Below are positions 12,985 through 24,092 of a stretch of 64,000 nucleotides of DNA, in pieces. The number at the start of each line of letters is the position of its first letter. Within the stretch, counting starts at the first letter, position 1. The DNA lies in contig NC_135552.1 in assembly GCF_964340395.1 (NCBI RefSeq), positions 7,624,494 through 7,688,493 of the forward strand, in the 5' to 3' direction. The position numbers and the translations under genes are program-made. The notes below the pieces were generated by a model. That model was not told the DNA's origin, did no database searches, and saw nothing but the letters and a program-made list of their open reading frames with translations. The DNA comes from Glandiceps talaboti (taxonomy: Eukaryota; Hemichordata; Enteropneusta; Spengelidae).

Positions 12985-14590
12985 TAGGTAACATTTTAAT
13001 ATCAAATGATGGAAGGAGTCACCGTTTTAGATGCAGTACTGTACAGTGACATGCTGTAGCAGTCCCGGGCATAAATTAGTAGGACCGCGCGATCTGTCCT
13101 CCTCACCAGTATGAGTATGGCAGGGTATGGGGAAACTTGAGAAGCAAGTGGATATGGCCCCCGGGGGTATTAACACTATTAACATGTATTTGACGACTAT
13201 CAGGCAGGTTGAGGCTATCCATGGCATTTAGGCAATAATTTGACAGCGATTTCATTTTGAATTTAATGTAAGTTTTGATAGTTTAATACGCGATGGTTTT
13301 CCATCATTTTAGTTGCAGTAATATTAAAGAACAAAGGTAAGAAATGGGGACTAAAAACATGCAAATTCAGACATGGTCATGTAATATTAGAAATGAATCA
13401 TTCTTCCATCAAAATCAAAATCAAAATACATTTTCAAAACAGGATGACACCACCTCCTATATTGACACGACTATAACTTTACAACTTAAACTCTAAGGCA
13501 TGCTAGATACTTTCTAGAAATGGTGAGTTGAAGACCAGCTACTAAATGTGTAACAAATAATAATGTTTGGCAAGTTAACTATCATAGAGAAAACATAGAA
13601 ATAAACTTGTTTATACTAAACTTTGCATAAATCTAAGTATTGATAAAATAATCTGATATGAATCAACTTTTAAAGTTACTGTAGAATATACAGAACAAGT
13701 TCGTTGTGAACCAGTGACTGACATGTAGGTATAGTTATGAACCGCACGTTACAAAATTGTGCATTGCTTCTGCATATGGAATAAATAATTTGATGCAGGA
13801 CTGACAGTAGGAAAAAAAAAATTTGCTGTCACTGTGATAGGAAAATAATTTGCTGCCATACCCACTTCCCCACAGGCTTCTCACAGCCATTACAAATATA
13901 AACAACACCACATTCCTGCCGACAAGCAGGCACTGTATGTGTACACACATATCACTTGTAACTTTGAATCAATACACATATGTATGTGTCAAAATCTGAG
14001 CCTGCAGTAGCTTGTTTGTTCCAAGGACAATGTGTGTGTGTCTGTGTATCAGTAGGAGTTGGATGATGTTGTTTATATTTGTATTGAGTGGTTTGTGTGA
14101 AGCCTGTTTTTTATCTATCTAAATACTTAGGGAATATAAAGTGTCTATGATATGCACAGTCGTTCAGCGATCCCTCGATGTTTTACCTGTAATGTTCTAT
14201 GGTGCTGAACAGGAACAATAGTAGATCGTAGTAAAAGTTAGCAAGCTCTTGCAAACAGATGTGTTGTGATGTTCTTCATGAATTTATCGATAGTGGGTGA
14301 TACCTTAAGGAAATTTCTGGAGTAATTAAAACATGTTACACAATCAAAGTGTTCACTTGATGAATAATTTTTACTTAAAGGCCAAGGTTTCAATCTTAGG
14401 TTCTTTCATTTAGTGTTGTGTTATCAGTTTAGCCATGAGGATTACATAGGACCATCCTCTTGTTCAGGACCAACTTGTTCTATAGTGCTGCCATACAACT
14501 GTTTTTCACACCTAAATTTGAATCATAATGCGACCAAAATAAAATCCATCCGTGTAAGTTGAAATTGACAGTTCCAAATTGTATTTTCAG
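12985..14590 (+). other. Presumed ZF-A intron
   Basis: Between the putative donor (12984) and the acceptor GTATTTTCAG (ending 14590) I see no coding sequence. The interval holds a GTGTGTGT stretch near 14030. It also holds one member of a dispersed repeat (14379-14462) whose relatives are at 17567-17650 and 57113-57195. Confidence 0.4.
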
Positions 14591-14790
14591 ATTTATGTCT
14601 GAAGAAGATGAGCGATAGTGACAGCCAAGTAGGAAAGAAAATGAAATGACAATTCTGTGTATGAATGTGAGGTGAACAACAACAACAACAACAACAACAG
14701 ATACTCGATTTACCCACTGACACAGTTCTCCACACTACTGATATTCAAAGACATAGCGCTGAAGAAAATACTCCAACTTCATGAATAATT
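14591..14790 (+). other. ZF-A 5' UTR of the coding exon
   Basis: The exon starts after TATTTTCAG with ATTTATGTCTGAAGAAGATG and includes a single copy of the GTGACAGYCAA segment that is amplified in ZF-C and ZF-D. An upstream ATG gives only six codons (MSEEDER). A second ATG at 14781 opens a 26-codon frame overlapping the main start, a possible brake on translation. An imperfect AAC/ACA repeat lies at about 14674-14700. Confidence 0.45.
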
Positions 14791-16170
14791 ATGAGCACAG
14801 TTACAATCAATATAGACAATACATCAAGAAACAAGTTACTGGTACATCAGCAGAAATCTAACAGTGACAAACAGTCTACAAATCAACAACACTTCAGTGG
14901 AACTATCAAAGATAAAGATGAAAACGTGATGAACTTGGAGACTAATATTGTGCCAACTAGGGTAATCACTGTTAAGGCAGAGAAGGATGAATACCCAGAA
15001 GACAACAGTCCTGTAATGGATAACCTTTGGAAAGTGTGCTCTGACAAGTGTTCTAATAACTTATGCAATCTCAGTGAAATAAATTGTCTTTCTAAAGAGA
15101 AAGACAGTGACTTGTCAAAGCATAACATAGTCAGTCAACAAAGTCTGTGTACTGATAATGATGACAACATAGAACACATTCCTGGCAATATGAACAGTCC
15201 AAGCTGTGAACCATTTCCAGTTCAAATACACCAAACTGACCAGTGTACAGGTGGTATTATCAAAACAGGAGATGTTAACAACAGCAGTGACCAAATAGAT
15301 AACACTGAAACTGCTGATATGACAGGGAATACACCCAAACCAAGTAAATGCAAGATTTATATTTGTAAAGAACAAATCATTGTGGATACTATTCCATGCA
15401 AAAATAACCATGAAATGAAGTTATTCGAGAAAGATCAGGATGCTAAGAATACAGGGTGTATGATAGAGAGTGTTGATACATGCATTAAGGATCAGAAGAA
15501 GACATCAACTAACCAATCCAGTATGCCATCGTTTCCTTGTCAGCATTGTGAGAAGTGCTTCAGTAGCAGTGACTATTTAACAAAGCACATGATGAGATTC
15601 CATAACCCAGAGAGATCAGCGCGAGGACCGTTTGTATGCAGTATCTGTTTTAAAACTATATGTACAAAGGGTGATCTAAAAAAACACATGTTGATCCATA
15701 CTAACGAAAAACCATTTGTTTGTGAAGAGTGCGGTAGAGGGTTTTCACAAAGTAGTAATCTGAAAACACACATGATGATCCACACCAAGGAAAGAATATT
15801 TTTGTGTCAAGAATGTGGCAAAGGATTTTGTCAAAAAGTTAATCTCAAAACACATATGATGATTCACACTGATCAAAGACCATTTATATGTCAAGAATGT
15901 GGTAAAGGGTTTTGTAGAATTCAAGACCTAAAACTACACATAATGATCCATTCCAATGAGAGACCATATGTGTGCAAAGAGTGTGGTAAAGGATTTTGTC
16001 AAAAAGGCACTCTAAAAACACATGTAATGATACACGCCAAAGAAAGAACATATATTTGTCAAGAATGTGGTACAGCATTTAATAGAAATCGGGACCTAAA
16101 ACTACACATGATGAACCACACAAACACATGTGTAGAAATTAACACAAGCTCAGTGGCGGGTGGCAAGTAA
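14791..16170 (+). CDS. ZF-A: C2H2 zinc-finger protein, 459 aa
   Basis: A single coding exon carries an acidic, Ser/Asn-rich N-terminal half and seven C2H2 fingers (about residues 248-437). All have C-x2-C and H-x3-4-H, joined by short linkers of HTNEKPF type. The N-terminal half holds the family boxes. Box A (residues 61-84) has VKAEKDEYPE and MDNLWKV. Box B (117-149) has SLCTDNDDNIEHIPGN, then NSPSCEPFPVQIHQ. A degenerate box C (IIKTGDV) follows. Tandem C2H2 fingers with TGEKP-like linkers are typical of sequence-specific DNA-binding nuclear proteins. No KRAB, SCAN, BTB or ZAD domain is seen. The start is the first ATG whose frame opens into the family N-terminus. The target and role are unknown. 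Confidence 0.9.
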   Translation: MSTVTINIDNTSRNKLLVHQQKSNSDKQSTNQQHFSGTIKDKDENVMNLETNIVPTRVITVKAEKDEYPEDNSPVMDNLWKVCSDKCSNNLCNLSEINCLSKEKDSDLSKHNIVSQQSLCTDNDDNIEHIPGNMNSPSCEPFPVQIHQTDQCTGGIIKTGDVNNSSDQIDNTETADMTGNTPKPSKCKIYICKEQIIVDTIPCKNNHEMKLFEKDQDAKNTGCMIESVDTCIKDQKKTSTNQSSMPSFPCQHCEKCFSSSDYLTKHMMRFHNPERSARGPFVCSICFKTICTKGDLKKHMLIHTNEKPFVCEECGRGFSQSSNLKTHMMIHTKERIFLCQECGKGFCQKVNLKTHMMIHTDQRPFICQECGKGFCRIQDLKLHIMIHSNERPYVCKECGKGFCQKGTLKTHVMIHAKERTYICQECGTAFNRNRDLKLHMMNHTNTCVEINTSSVAGGK

Positions 16171-16311
16171 AAGTTGTGGCTCAACCTAGAAACTTGTATT
16201 CATTCAGTTCAGGTGCGCCACTGAATCTTCTGTAATCCGTACTAAAATAATGATGTTGATAACAAATATAAAAAAAGTTTGTACTTGTCAAGTTTCACAT
16301 GAGTTAATTGA

Positions 16312-16421
16312 TTAACGCATTATGCCGTGAGTGTAAACATCTACTGATCCGACTAAATGGTAATACACGGATCCGTGTAGTCGGATCAGTAGATGTTTAC
16401 ACTCACTGCATAATGCGTTAA
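16312..16421. repeat. Near-perfect hairpin element
   Basis: The left arm TTAACGCATTATGC...TACTGATCCGACT (16312-16354) is the reverse complement of the right arm AGTCGGATCAGTA...GCATAATGCGTTAA (16378-16421), except for one or two positions. The loop is about 23 bp. It lies ~140 bp after the ZF-A stop and could affect 3'-end formation, or be a small MITE. Confidence 0.65.
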
Positions 16422-16444
16422 TTTGGGCAAATAGTGAGTTTGTT

Positions 16445-16491
16445 CATAGACCCTACACCACTACACTACACTACTTGGTGTAGGGTCTATG
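16445..16491. repeat. CATAGACCCT hairpin, copy 1
   Basis: CATAGACCCTACACCA (16445-16460) and its exact reverse complement (16476-16491) flank a 15-bp loop. Related hairpins are at 34008-34040 and 51530-51560. Confidence 0.6.
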
Positions 16492-18457
16492 GTTTGTTCT
16501 AGCAAGCTACTAATTAATGCAAAGCTGATAAACTCAGATAAGACATTGATATCAGGTAGGAAATAGAACAAAACAGTGAGAGGAAACAGTATTTAAAACT
16601 TATTTGAAATATACAGAAAATAATATTAGAAATCCGGAAAATCGCAAGTACAAAACTGATTATTTGTCCTTTACCCTGTGTCCATCATAAAAATCTACCC
16701 CATTGTGATTGGCATATCCTGCCCTATGATGCAGATCATGTGATGACACCACTGATGTCAACTGATGTAGAGGGTAGATTTAAAACCCAGTATAGGGTAT
16801 ACATGGTTTGCTGATTGATACTTGCTTTGTAGAAGTAAAATATTGAAACTATAATTGGAAGCATCTGTGAAGGACACATTAGTCAAACTCTGTCAGCACC
16901 CAAGGATATAAACTATGTTCAATTTAGTGTATGTATAAACTCACATATCTCACCTTATGTTGTCTCCTTATATCCTATTCCATGTTTAGAATTTATAAAA
17001 CTGGGATGGAAAATTGAAATTGTAATGTTGACAAATGATAGACAGCCTTCAATAGCTGTGACATGTCTTTTAGGTGATTACATTATAATGCAAGGTAAAA
17101 TTTATCTTGAGGAATGGATATTGTCGCTTCACATTTCATTTAAAAAAAACCTTTAAATTCTGTAAGATTGATTAAAAAGCCATTAATCTGTGGTTGTTTT
17201 GTTTGTGTTTTATTCTTTGAACGAGTTTGATCCTAGACTAAGACTAGTATGATACATTGTGTCGTTCTGACCTCACCGACCTGTGAAAGGGATTGACCGA
17301 TGTGTGAGGATGCCCTGTCATGGGGTACCTTGCAGACCAGGGATGATCCTGGCATAAAAGTGGTACCCATCTACATATCTTAATACATAAACATATTTGT
17401 GCAGCAGTTCATGAATTATGCAGCAATATATCTTATCACATTGACTTTCACACACCCAAAATTCAGTTTACCCAATGAATAATGAGTTCAACTATTACTT
17501 ATAGATCAAATAAACGTCTAATTAAAAGTTACAATGTCTTCATTATAAAAATAGTAGTCCAGATTTAAAGGCCAAAGTTTCACTTCCAGGTTCTTAATTG
17601 TACTATTGTTATCTTATCAGAAGAGTCGTGGATAAGGATTAGATTATCAAAACCAAATTTGTCTGAAACTTTCACACTGCAATTAATCTTAGTCTGAAAC
17701 TGAAGTGGTGGTCTTTTAAGCCCCCTAACTTTGTTTACTTCCCATGATGCTCCAGTATACAGCAAATCTCTCCAGAGCCAGATATGCCAATTTTCATAGC
17801 ACTTTAGAGAGGTTGTACTATGTAGGGTTTATAGTAGAAATGACACCTTATACATGAAATGTGTTCATCTTTAAAGAAAGAATTTAATTTCCCCAAAAAG
17901 GACAATTTGACAGATAAAAACTGAAAAAGGTGAAATATATCCCAATTTTAAATAATTATTAACCCATGAATATATGCTCTTGTACTTACTGTGTGAACTC
18001 TATAGGAAAATCAAACATTGTCGATTTAGTTGAAAAAAAAAAATTGTGATTGAACCCCCAAATCGTTTAGTGATTTTAAAAAGACCGAGAACAAGCTTTC
18101 ATATGGCTAAGTTTGGAGAGACTTTAACAACTTGGAATTTTCATGGAATTTGGTGCTGTGAAGCATTCTACCCCTAGGATTTCTACCTCAAATAATTTGA
18201 AATATATGGACATTTCATTGACAAAAACAGGAAGGCTGCTTATTAATGCCTGCACAACACTCCTAAAAATAAAACTAGTGTTTGTTATCTGTGATTTTTT
18301 GCTATATAAAATATACTTTTTTTCAAAAGTTGTGCAAGAGAAAAAAAGTACGTGAGTAGGTGCGTGGGTTTTGTGTTTCGTGGAATCAGAGACAATTTCT
18401 TCCTTGTCTGTGGTGGAAGGAATCACGCACATGGATTAACATTACAGACGTTTTGTC
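16492..18457. other. Intergenic ZF-A to ZF-B
   Basis: No gene is recognised. It contains one copy (about 17240-17335) of a repeat found inverted at 20050-20160, and one copy (17567-17650) of the dispersed repeat with TTCCAGGTTCTT-like sequence. Confidence 0.4.
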
Positions 18458-18586
18458 TAGCGCCCTCAACAATCACATCGGTCGATTCTAATTTGAGGTC
18501 AGAGGTTACAAGCTCGAGGCTTGCTTCGGTGTTGACATATTATCCCAAAACCATCCAATTAAAACACGATAATGTTGTTATCAAAG
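18458..18586 (+). promoter_or_regulatory. ZF-B promoter / 5' non-coding exon module
   Basis: TAGCGCCCTCAAC (18458-18470), the DR1-like AGGTCA-G-AGGTTA (18496-18508) and the donor ATCAAAG|GTAAGT (GT at 18587) repeat the order seen at the other three genes. I infer the first, untranslated exon. Confidence 0.55.
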
Positions 18587-19554
18587 GTAAGTTCCATTAT
18601 TTCCCATTTCATTGCTCATCACACACTTGCTTGCACATCATAACTGGAGGTATAGAATCTGTCTGAGTTTACAAATCGAAGTACAAACGCAGCGACCAGT
18701 TTGTTTCATACATTTCCATTCTCTAATTTTCTGTGAAAATCACAAAATATTTGACAAAATCTGACATTGTGAAGTACCTGTCTGTGTGTGTCTAATGAAC
18801 TTAAATCGAAGTCTTAGGGTCGGTCAACTGCATAGGCCTGTATTTGTCTTGTCGAACGTTCACCACGAAGGAGCCATCATTATCAAAACAGGGTGGTTGC
18901 AAGGACAACTTAATTATAATATTTTTGTCACAAATTAATATATACATTAGGATAGGAGAGATTCCAAATGGAAAATCGGCTGTTACTAAAGCCACAGCAA
19001 TTGAAGTATACTCTTTTGAAATTCATATTCTTGGAGGCCAAACTCTAGCCTGTTTTTGATAATTCTATCGATGTAAAATAATCCATTTCATCGTATGCAA
19101 ATTATATATTACATAAAACATGTTATTTTCAGTCTGTTTGACACCGTAGCAATTGTTGATGCCCATACTGCACTCTCATACCAAACCACAGAGGACCTAA
19201 GGCTACTTTATGATTTTGTTTACAACAAATAAACCTGTCAACAACAAACCCTTCATTAAAAAAATACAGCAGTGTTCAAATTCTATCACCGTCTATTGAA
19301 ATAAATTCTTTGGATCCTATGTACAAATATATATCATATCTACATGTATGTCACTCCGTTATGATTTAGTGGTGGTGTAATGTTCTTCCCGTATGTAGCT
19401 TAGATGACTTCAGTGCAATTCTTGCTGCAAAAATGTACTCACAGTATTCTACTTACTGAAGAATACTTAACCATCACTAGCAATTTACAGAACTCAAACC
19501 TGGTATTAAAGGTATAACTTTTTAAACAATCAGATGATGTGATTATGACAGCAG

Positions 19555-19740
19555 AACCCCATCATGTGTGAGTGCAAGTGTGACATACCCAGGGTATTTT
19601 CATGAGTGCTTACAGTGTTCTCTGCATCCATACTTTCACAAGCATAAAGTGCAGAAGAAAACACTGCAAGCACAATTGCAAATACCCCTGAGTACCCACA
19701 ATGGAATTCACGTGGCATGGGATTCTGTTGTTATTACATA
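19555..19740. mobile_element. MITE-like repeat, copy 1
   Basis: The ends resemble CAGAA(T/C)CCCAT and its complement ATGGGATTCTG. The interior holds TACTTTCACAAGCATAAAGTG, AACACTGCAAGCAC and TGCAAATACCCCTGAGTA, all closely matched within 49925-50105. The arms are partly self-complementary. Confidence 0.5.
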
Positions 19741-20049
19741 TGTTTATCTGAAATGGCAAATTTCCATAAAAATCATATGATTTTGTGTGCAGTGAATGAT
19801 CATGTCCTCATTTGCATATCATTTGCATGCCGGTGTGCAATAATGTTTTCAGTATTACACTGCAGTGAAAGTAACACTATACCCCCACCCACACCACCCC
19901 ACCCCAGTAGTATGCATGCGCACCATTGCAAGTAATCTCTGGTACCGTACATATATGTAGTATTTTTTATACTTCTTAAAAATCCCTACAGACATACAAT
20001 ACAATTGTTCTAACAATGTCAGAGAACAGTTGTAATACCATTGGAGGTA

Positions 20050-20160
20050 TGAATCGACGTAGTCTGTAAGGTACGCCGTGATGGGGCGCCCTCAAACATC
20101 GGTCAACCCCTGTGAGAGGAGGCCAGTGAGGGCGAAACATCACGACGTATCTTACAGTCT
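20050..20160 (-). repeat. Dispersed repeat, inverted partner of 17240-17335
   Basis: The reverse complement contains GGTTGACCGATGTTTGAGG and CCATCACGGCGTACCTTACAG. These match GATTGACCGATGTGTGAGG and TCATGGGGTACCTTGCAG at about 17283-17335 in the plus orientation. Confidence 0.5.
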
Positions 20161-20381
20161 AGAATCAACGTTACCATTATATTAGAATATGGTGATGGAG
20201 GATTTTATGTAAATGTATGCATTTGAGTAAAAAAAGTTTATAAACTCAGTGTATGCCACTTTAACAATTTCAAAAATTCTTTCTTTAGAGTTGGCAGATG
20301 AAAAAGACATACAGGAAGTGACAGTCAACCAGGAAGACACCAAGTTAAATAAAATTAAAACATCAACCTGGTTTCGGTGAG

Positions 20382-21899
20382 ATGGAAGACGTAAACAGTC
20401 GCAAATTCCCTATATATCAACAAAGATTGAGTCATGGAATACATTCCAGGAAACAACAACCCAACAATGGAACAAGCCGAAGTAATGAAAAGATGATAAG
20501 TTTAGGAAAAGATCATGTTTTACTGAGGGATATCAAAATCAAGATGGAGAAGGAAGAGTATCCTGACAACACAAGTCGTGCCATGGATAATTTTTGGAAC
20601 ATGACATCTGACAAGTGTTCAAATAGCAAAGCAGGTTGTGTGAATAAAAATATTATTAAAGAGAAAGACAGTGATTTGACAAACCATAGCGTAATCAATC
20701 GACCAAGTCTGTGTACTGATAATGATGACAACATAGAACACATTCCTGGCAATATAAACAGTCCAAGCTGTGAACCATTTCCAGTTCAAATACATCAAAA
20801 TGTACCATCTCTTCATTCTGTCATCAAAACAGAAAATGCTGGCAACAACAGTGAGCAAATTTATAGCTCTGACAATGCTACGTTAATGGAAAAATCAAAA
20901 CACAGTGAAAATGACTTTTATGACCAAACCAGGATGGAAACCTTACCATACAAATCCTACAATAACACAGAGTTTATGTGGAAGAGTGTAGAGGATGAAG
21001 GGCTGGTCACAACTGATACAAACTTAAAGAAAGCAAAGTATCTCAAGAAGAGGAGATCAAAACCAGAAGCTATTATGCCATCGTTTCCATGTCAGCATTG
21101 TGATAAATGTTTTAGTCGTAGTGACTATTTAAACTTACATGTTATGAAATACCATAGATTTGATGAAGTGTATGTCTGTGAGGAATGTGGCATCGGTTTC
21201 CCTACAAGATACAAACTAAATATGCACATTATCATACACACTAACATAGGACAGTTTGTTTGTGATGATTGCGGTCAAGCTTTTGGTAGAAAATGTGACT
21301 TGAGGATGCACCTGACAAGTCATGCAGGAAAGTCGTTTGTATGTAAAGAGTGTTTTAAAGGGTTTTCTCAAAGGAGTGGTCTAGAGACACATATGATGAT
21401 CCATGCTAAAGAAAGACCATTTATGTGTCTAGAATGTGGTAAAACATTTTGTCAAGAAGAGAGTCTGAAAACACACGTACTGATTCATTCCAAAGAAAAA
21501 CCAATTGAACATCAAGAGAGTAGTAAAGAGTATGGTCAAACGGTATTATTGAAAGAACACATACTGAGCCGCACATGTGATTATTGCGGTGAAGTTTTTA
21601 TCAGAAAGGGTGACTTAAAAATACACATGGTGATGACTCATACAAGTAGACCGTTTGTGTGTAAAGAATGTGGTAAAGGGTTCTCTCAAAAGGGTGGACT
21701 GAAAACGCACATGATGATCCACACCAAGGTAAGGCCATTTGTATGCCAAGAATGTGGTAAAGGATTTTGTCAAAAGGGCAATCTGAAAACACACATGTTG
21801 ACTCACACCAATGAAAGACCATTTGTATGTGAAGAGTGTGGTAAAGGGTTCTATCAAAAAGGCAATCTTAAAGCACATATGAAGACCCATGGCAAATGA
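20382..21899 (+). CDS. ZF-B: C2H2 zinc-finger protein, 505 aa
   Basis: A single coding exon follows the acceptor at 20288. The start MEDVNSRKFPIYQQRL has a counterpart in ZF-C (MEDIRSSKFRKYKQKL), which supports this ATG. Box A has IKMEKEEYPDN and MDNFWNM; box B (about residues 108-140) is almost identical to that of ZF-A; box C is VIKTENAGN. The finger region (residues 235-503) has nine intact C2H2 units. One degenerate unit (IEHQESSKEYGQTVLLKEH) has both zinc cysteines replaced. The protein stops at THGK. The family linker (H-T-x-N-E-R-P-F) continues just past the stop, out of frame, into a broken finger, so the C-terminus was cut by a frameshift. Likely a nuclear DNA-binding protein; target unknown. 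Confidence 0.9.
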   Translation: MEDVNSRKFPIYQQRLSHGIHSRKQQPNNGTSRSNEKMISLGKDHVLLRDIKIKMEKEEYPDNTSRAMDNFWNMTSDKCSNSKAGCVNKNIIKEKDSDLTNHSVINRPSLCTDNDDNIEHIPGNINSPSCEPFPVQIHQNVPSLHSVIKTENAGNNSEQIYSSDNATLMEKSKHSENDFYDQTRMETLPYKSYNNTEFMWKSVEDEGLVTTDTNLKKAKYLKKRRSKPEAIMPSFPCQHCDKCFSRSDYLNLHVMKYHRFDEVYVCEECGIGFPTRYKLNMHIIIHTNIGQFVCDDCGQAFGRKCDLRMHLTSHAGKSFVCKECFKGFSQRSGLETHMMIHAKERPFMCLECGKTFCQEESLKTHVLIHSKEKPIEHQESSKEYGQTVLLKEHILSRTCDYCGEVFIRKGDLKIHMVMTHTSRPFVCKECGKGFSQKGGLKTHMMIHTKVRPFVCQECGKGFCQKGNLKTHMLTHTNERPFVCEECGKGFYQKGNLKAHMKTHGK

Positions 21900-21995
21900 A
21901 AGACCATTTATGGGGAAAAGAATGTAGTACAGGCTTTGGTAGAATTGGCGTTCTGAAAACTCATGAGTTGATTTACAATTGGAAAAAAAGATGTG
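21900..21995 (+). pseudogene. Decayed extra finger after ZF-B
   Basis: Past the TGA the sequence still resembles a finger: RPF-like codons, then an EC-S-TGFGRIG-LKTH-like run. At least two single-base shifts break it, and the final His is lost. It shows that ZF-B once had one more finger. Confidence 0.6.
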
Positions 21996-22071
21996 GCGTG
22001 TAGTATTTGCGTTTTATCAAAAAGTTATTGTACCGATATTTGAATCTTGGAGAACACAGTGGAGATAGTGC

Positions 22072-22077
22072 AATAAA
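22072..22077 (+). terminator. Candidate poly(A) signal for ZF-B
   Basis: AATAAA lies about 173 nt after the ZF-B stop codon. It is the nearest canonical hexamer. Confidence 0.35.
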
Positions 22078-22330
22078 ACAAGGGTCTGACTCCTTGGTGA
22101 GTCATAGTACCCAAAATAATGAAGAAATGGTTCTTGACTCACAAAGTTATACCATGCATGAGCCAAGCTGAACAAACGAATATATACTCTGGTCATTCTT
22201 CGTCACAACAATGCTTGTCTACGTCTATGTCACTGGATTATCTGCCATGTGTGAAATATGAGTCAAAACATTCAAAATTGCCATTACTTTCCCCGATTCT
22301 TCTTTGATATTACTGGCACTGGTATAATTA

Positions 22331-22473
22331 TGTTATTCTCCAATATTTTTCTTCATTCACCTGGAAAATACCTAAGTTTTGTCACTACTCGTCTAGAGAC
22401 TCGTAGTGACAAAGGCCCCTTAGGTCACTCATATTTTGCTTGGCTGAGCAAAGAAAAATATTGGAGAATAACA
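22331..22473. mobile_element. Fold-back element, ~143 bp
   Basis: TGTTATTCTCCAATATTTTT (from 22331) is complementary to AAAAATATTGGAGAATAACA at the right end. A nested palindrome, GTCACTAC...GTAGTGAC around TCTAGAGA, sits in the middle (about 22380-22410). The element separates ZF-B from the decayed copy that follows. Confidence 0.6.
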
Positions 22474-22507
22474 TCTAATTAATTCAAAAAGGGAAATAAA
22501 AAAATCT

Positions 22508-23080
22508 TTGACAGAGAATGAAAACTTCCAATTCTACTATAATCTTTGGAAAGTGACCTCTGATGTGTCTTCTTATAAATTACACAATCTCAGTGAAACA
22601 TGTCTTACTAATGAAACTATTCAAGACAGTGATTTGACGAAGCATAGCATAGCCATACTCAGTCGACAAAGTCTGCATACTGAAGATGATACCAACACAT
22701 TGCTGGCAATATAAACATTCCAAGCTGTGGACCATTTCCAATTCAAATACATCAAAATATAGATATTGATACTATTTTCAAAACAAGATGCTAGAAGAAT
22801 TGTTATCAAATTAGAAATGCTGAACATGCGAGATTATAGTTTGGAAAACACATCCTATTAAAATGAGCTTGACTTGCATGATCATCATGTGCACAGTAAA
22901 CATCGCACCAAATTGAAATCCATTCCAAACAAATTGTAGTTACAGAGGTAATTAGAAAAGATCTATGAATGCGAAGGATGAAGGACAGATCAGGGACAAC
23001 ATTCATACAACAGTAAAGAGTCTGAGGAAGACTTCAAATAGTATTGTTTCCTTGTGAGCAGTATGATCTTTGTTTTGTTG
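22508..23080 (+). pseudogene. Decayed zinc-finger gene copy (psi-ZF)
   Basis: This retains the family N-terminal module in fragments. Box A is NLWKVTSD, followed by LHNLSET, then DSDLTKHSI. Box B is degraded to SLHTEDDTN with an early stop, although nucleotide homology runs on through CCAAGCTGTGGACCATTTCC. Near 23045 a remnant of the first finger (FPCEQYDLCF-like) appears, and no further fingers are recognisable. I see no promoter module or splice acceptor in front. It is a broken tandem duplicate. Confidence 0.75.
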
Positions 23081-23510
23081 ACTGTTGTCATATTACATAT
23101 TTCATGATGAAAACAGTTTTATAATGAAAGATGCTTTTGGTCACATCTTGAAAATGATTGTCCATAAAATGAAATATGATCATGGTACATTTCAAATCAA
23201 TTTCCTTCGATTAATACTAGACTTGGGGTATTTATTGATGCTGGCTGGGGTAGTGTGAATGAACGAAACAGTATAAAAACATACCATCGTAGTTTTGTCT
23301 ATATGCAAGGAAGGAAGCCTTGACAGAAATCTTGGCAAGTCGATTGTGAAAACCAAATATTGAACCCTCAAAGTGTTGCAGAAGAGGCTCAGGGTTTGTT
23401 TTTTTGCCATAATCAAGCACATCCATCAAAAGAGGAGGATTGAGGTGCAATATGTGATTATGTTCACATGCATTTGTGTGTTTGTATTGTTGCTTTTATG
23501 TGCAATAAAT

Positions 23511-23541
<31 letters not shown>

Positions 23542-24092
23542 TTGTTTGGATCAGGCTCAGACCCATATTTTAAAAAAAATACACTAGGAATGAGAATACA
23601 CAGATAGAAATCCTTAAAACAAAACTATCCACGGAAAAAGAGGCAGGCTTAGATAATACCCATATAATATTAATGTTTGATATACATGTTTATTCTAGTA
23701 TTCTTTGCTGTTTGTCAAAATTTAACCCATGTACAAATGGTTATCACTTATGGCCGTTATCTCTTTTCTGAGTACACACTAGATGTAAATTGTATTTTCA
23801 AGAAAATAAGACTAGATAGACTATATCTTCCCAAAAGCATGAATTTTTCCAGAAGTGTCTTTTGTGTTGACAGGGTATCTATATCTGCCACACATTATGA
23901 TGTACTTCATATATTGATAAGCTCACTTGCCACGAACAATTTAACCATTCTTTTAGAGACACACGGCTCAACATACTCCTCCTGTGGAGCTGCTTATTTA
24001 TCAAAGAAATTGTTAAATTCATATCCTCAGTTCAAAATTATTCCTATCATGTATAAAAATGGAATCTTCGAGGGATCGAGAAATGTACGGAA
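23081..24092. other. Intergenic psi-ZF to ZF-C
   Basis: A TTTA microsatellite lies at about 23508-23542. A TTG-initiated open frame (23677-24237) crosses the ZF-C first-exon module and shows no domain. The stretch near 24013-24060 (CCTCAGTTCAAAATTATTCC) recurs upstream of ZF-D at 28163, so the 5' flanks were duplicated together. Confidence 0.45.

Larger units (their letters stand above)
18587..20288 (+). other. Presumed ZF-B intron
   Basis: No coding sequence. It contains a MITE-like element (about 19555-19740) with a relative at 49925-50105, and the inverted partner (20050-20160) of the 17240 repeat. It ends at the acceptor TTCTTTCTTTAG. Confidence 0.4.

Noticed and set aside
15115-15411. 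Minus-strand frames opposite box B in each zinc-finger gene
   Set aside because: Antisense shadows of a conserved coding segment; no start context or domain of their own.
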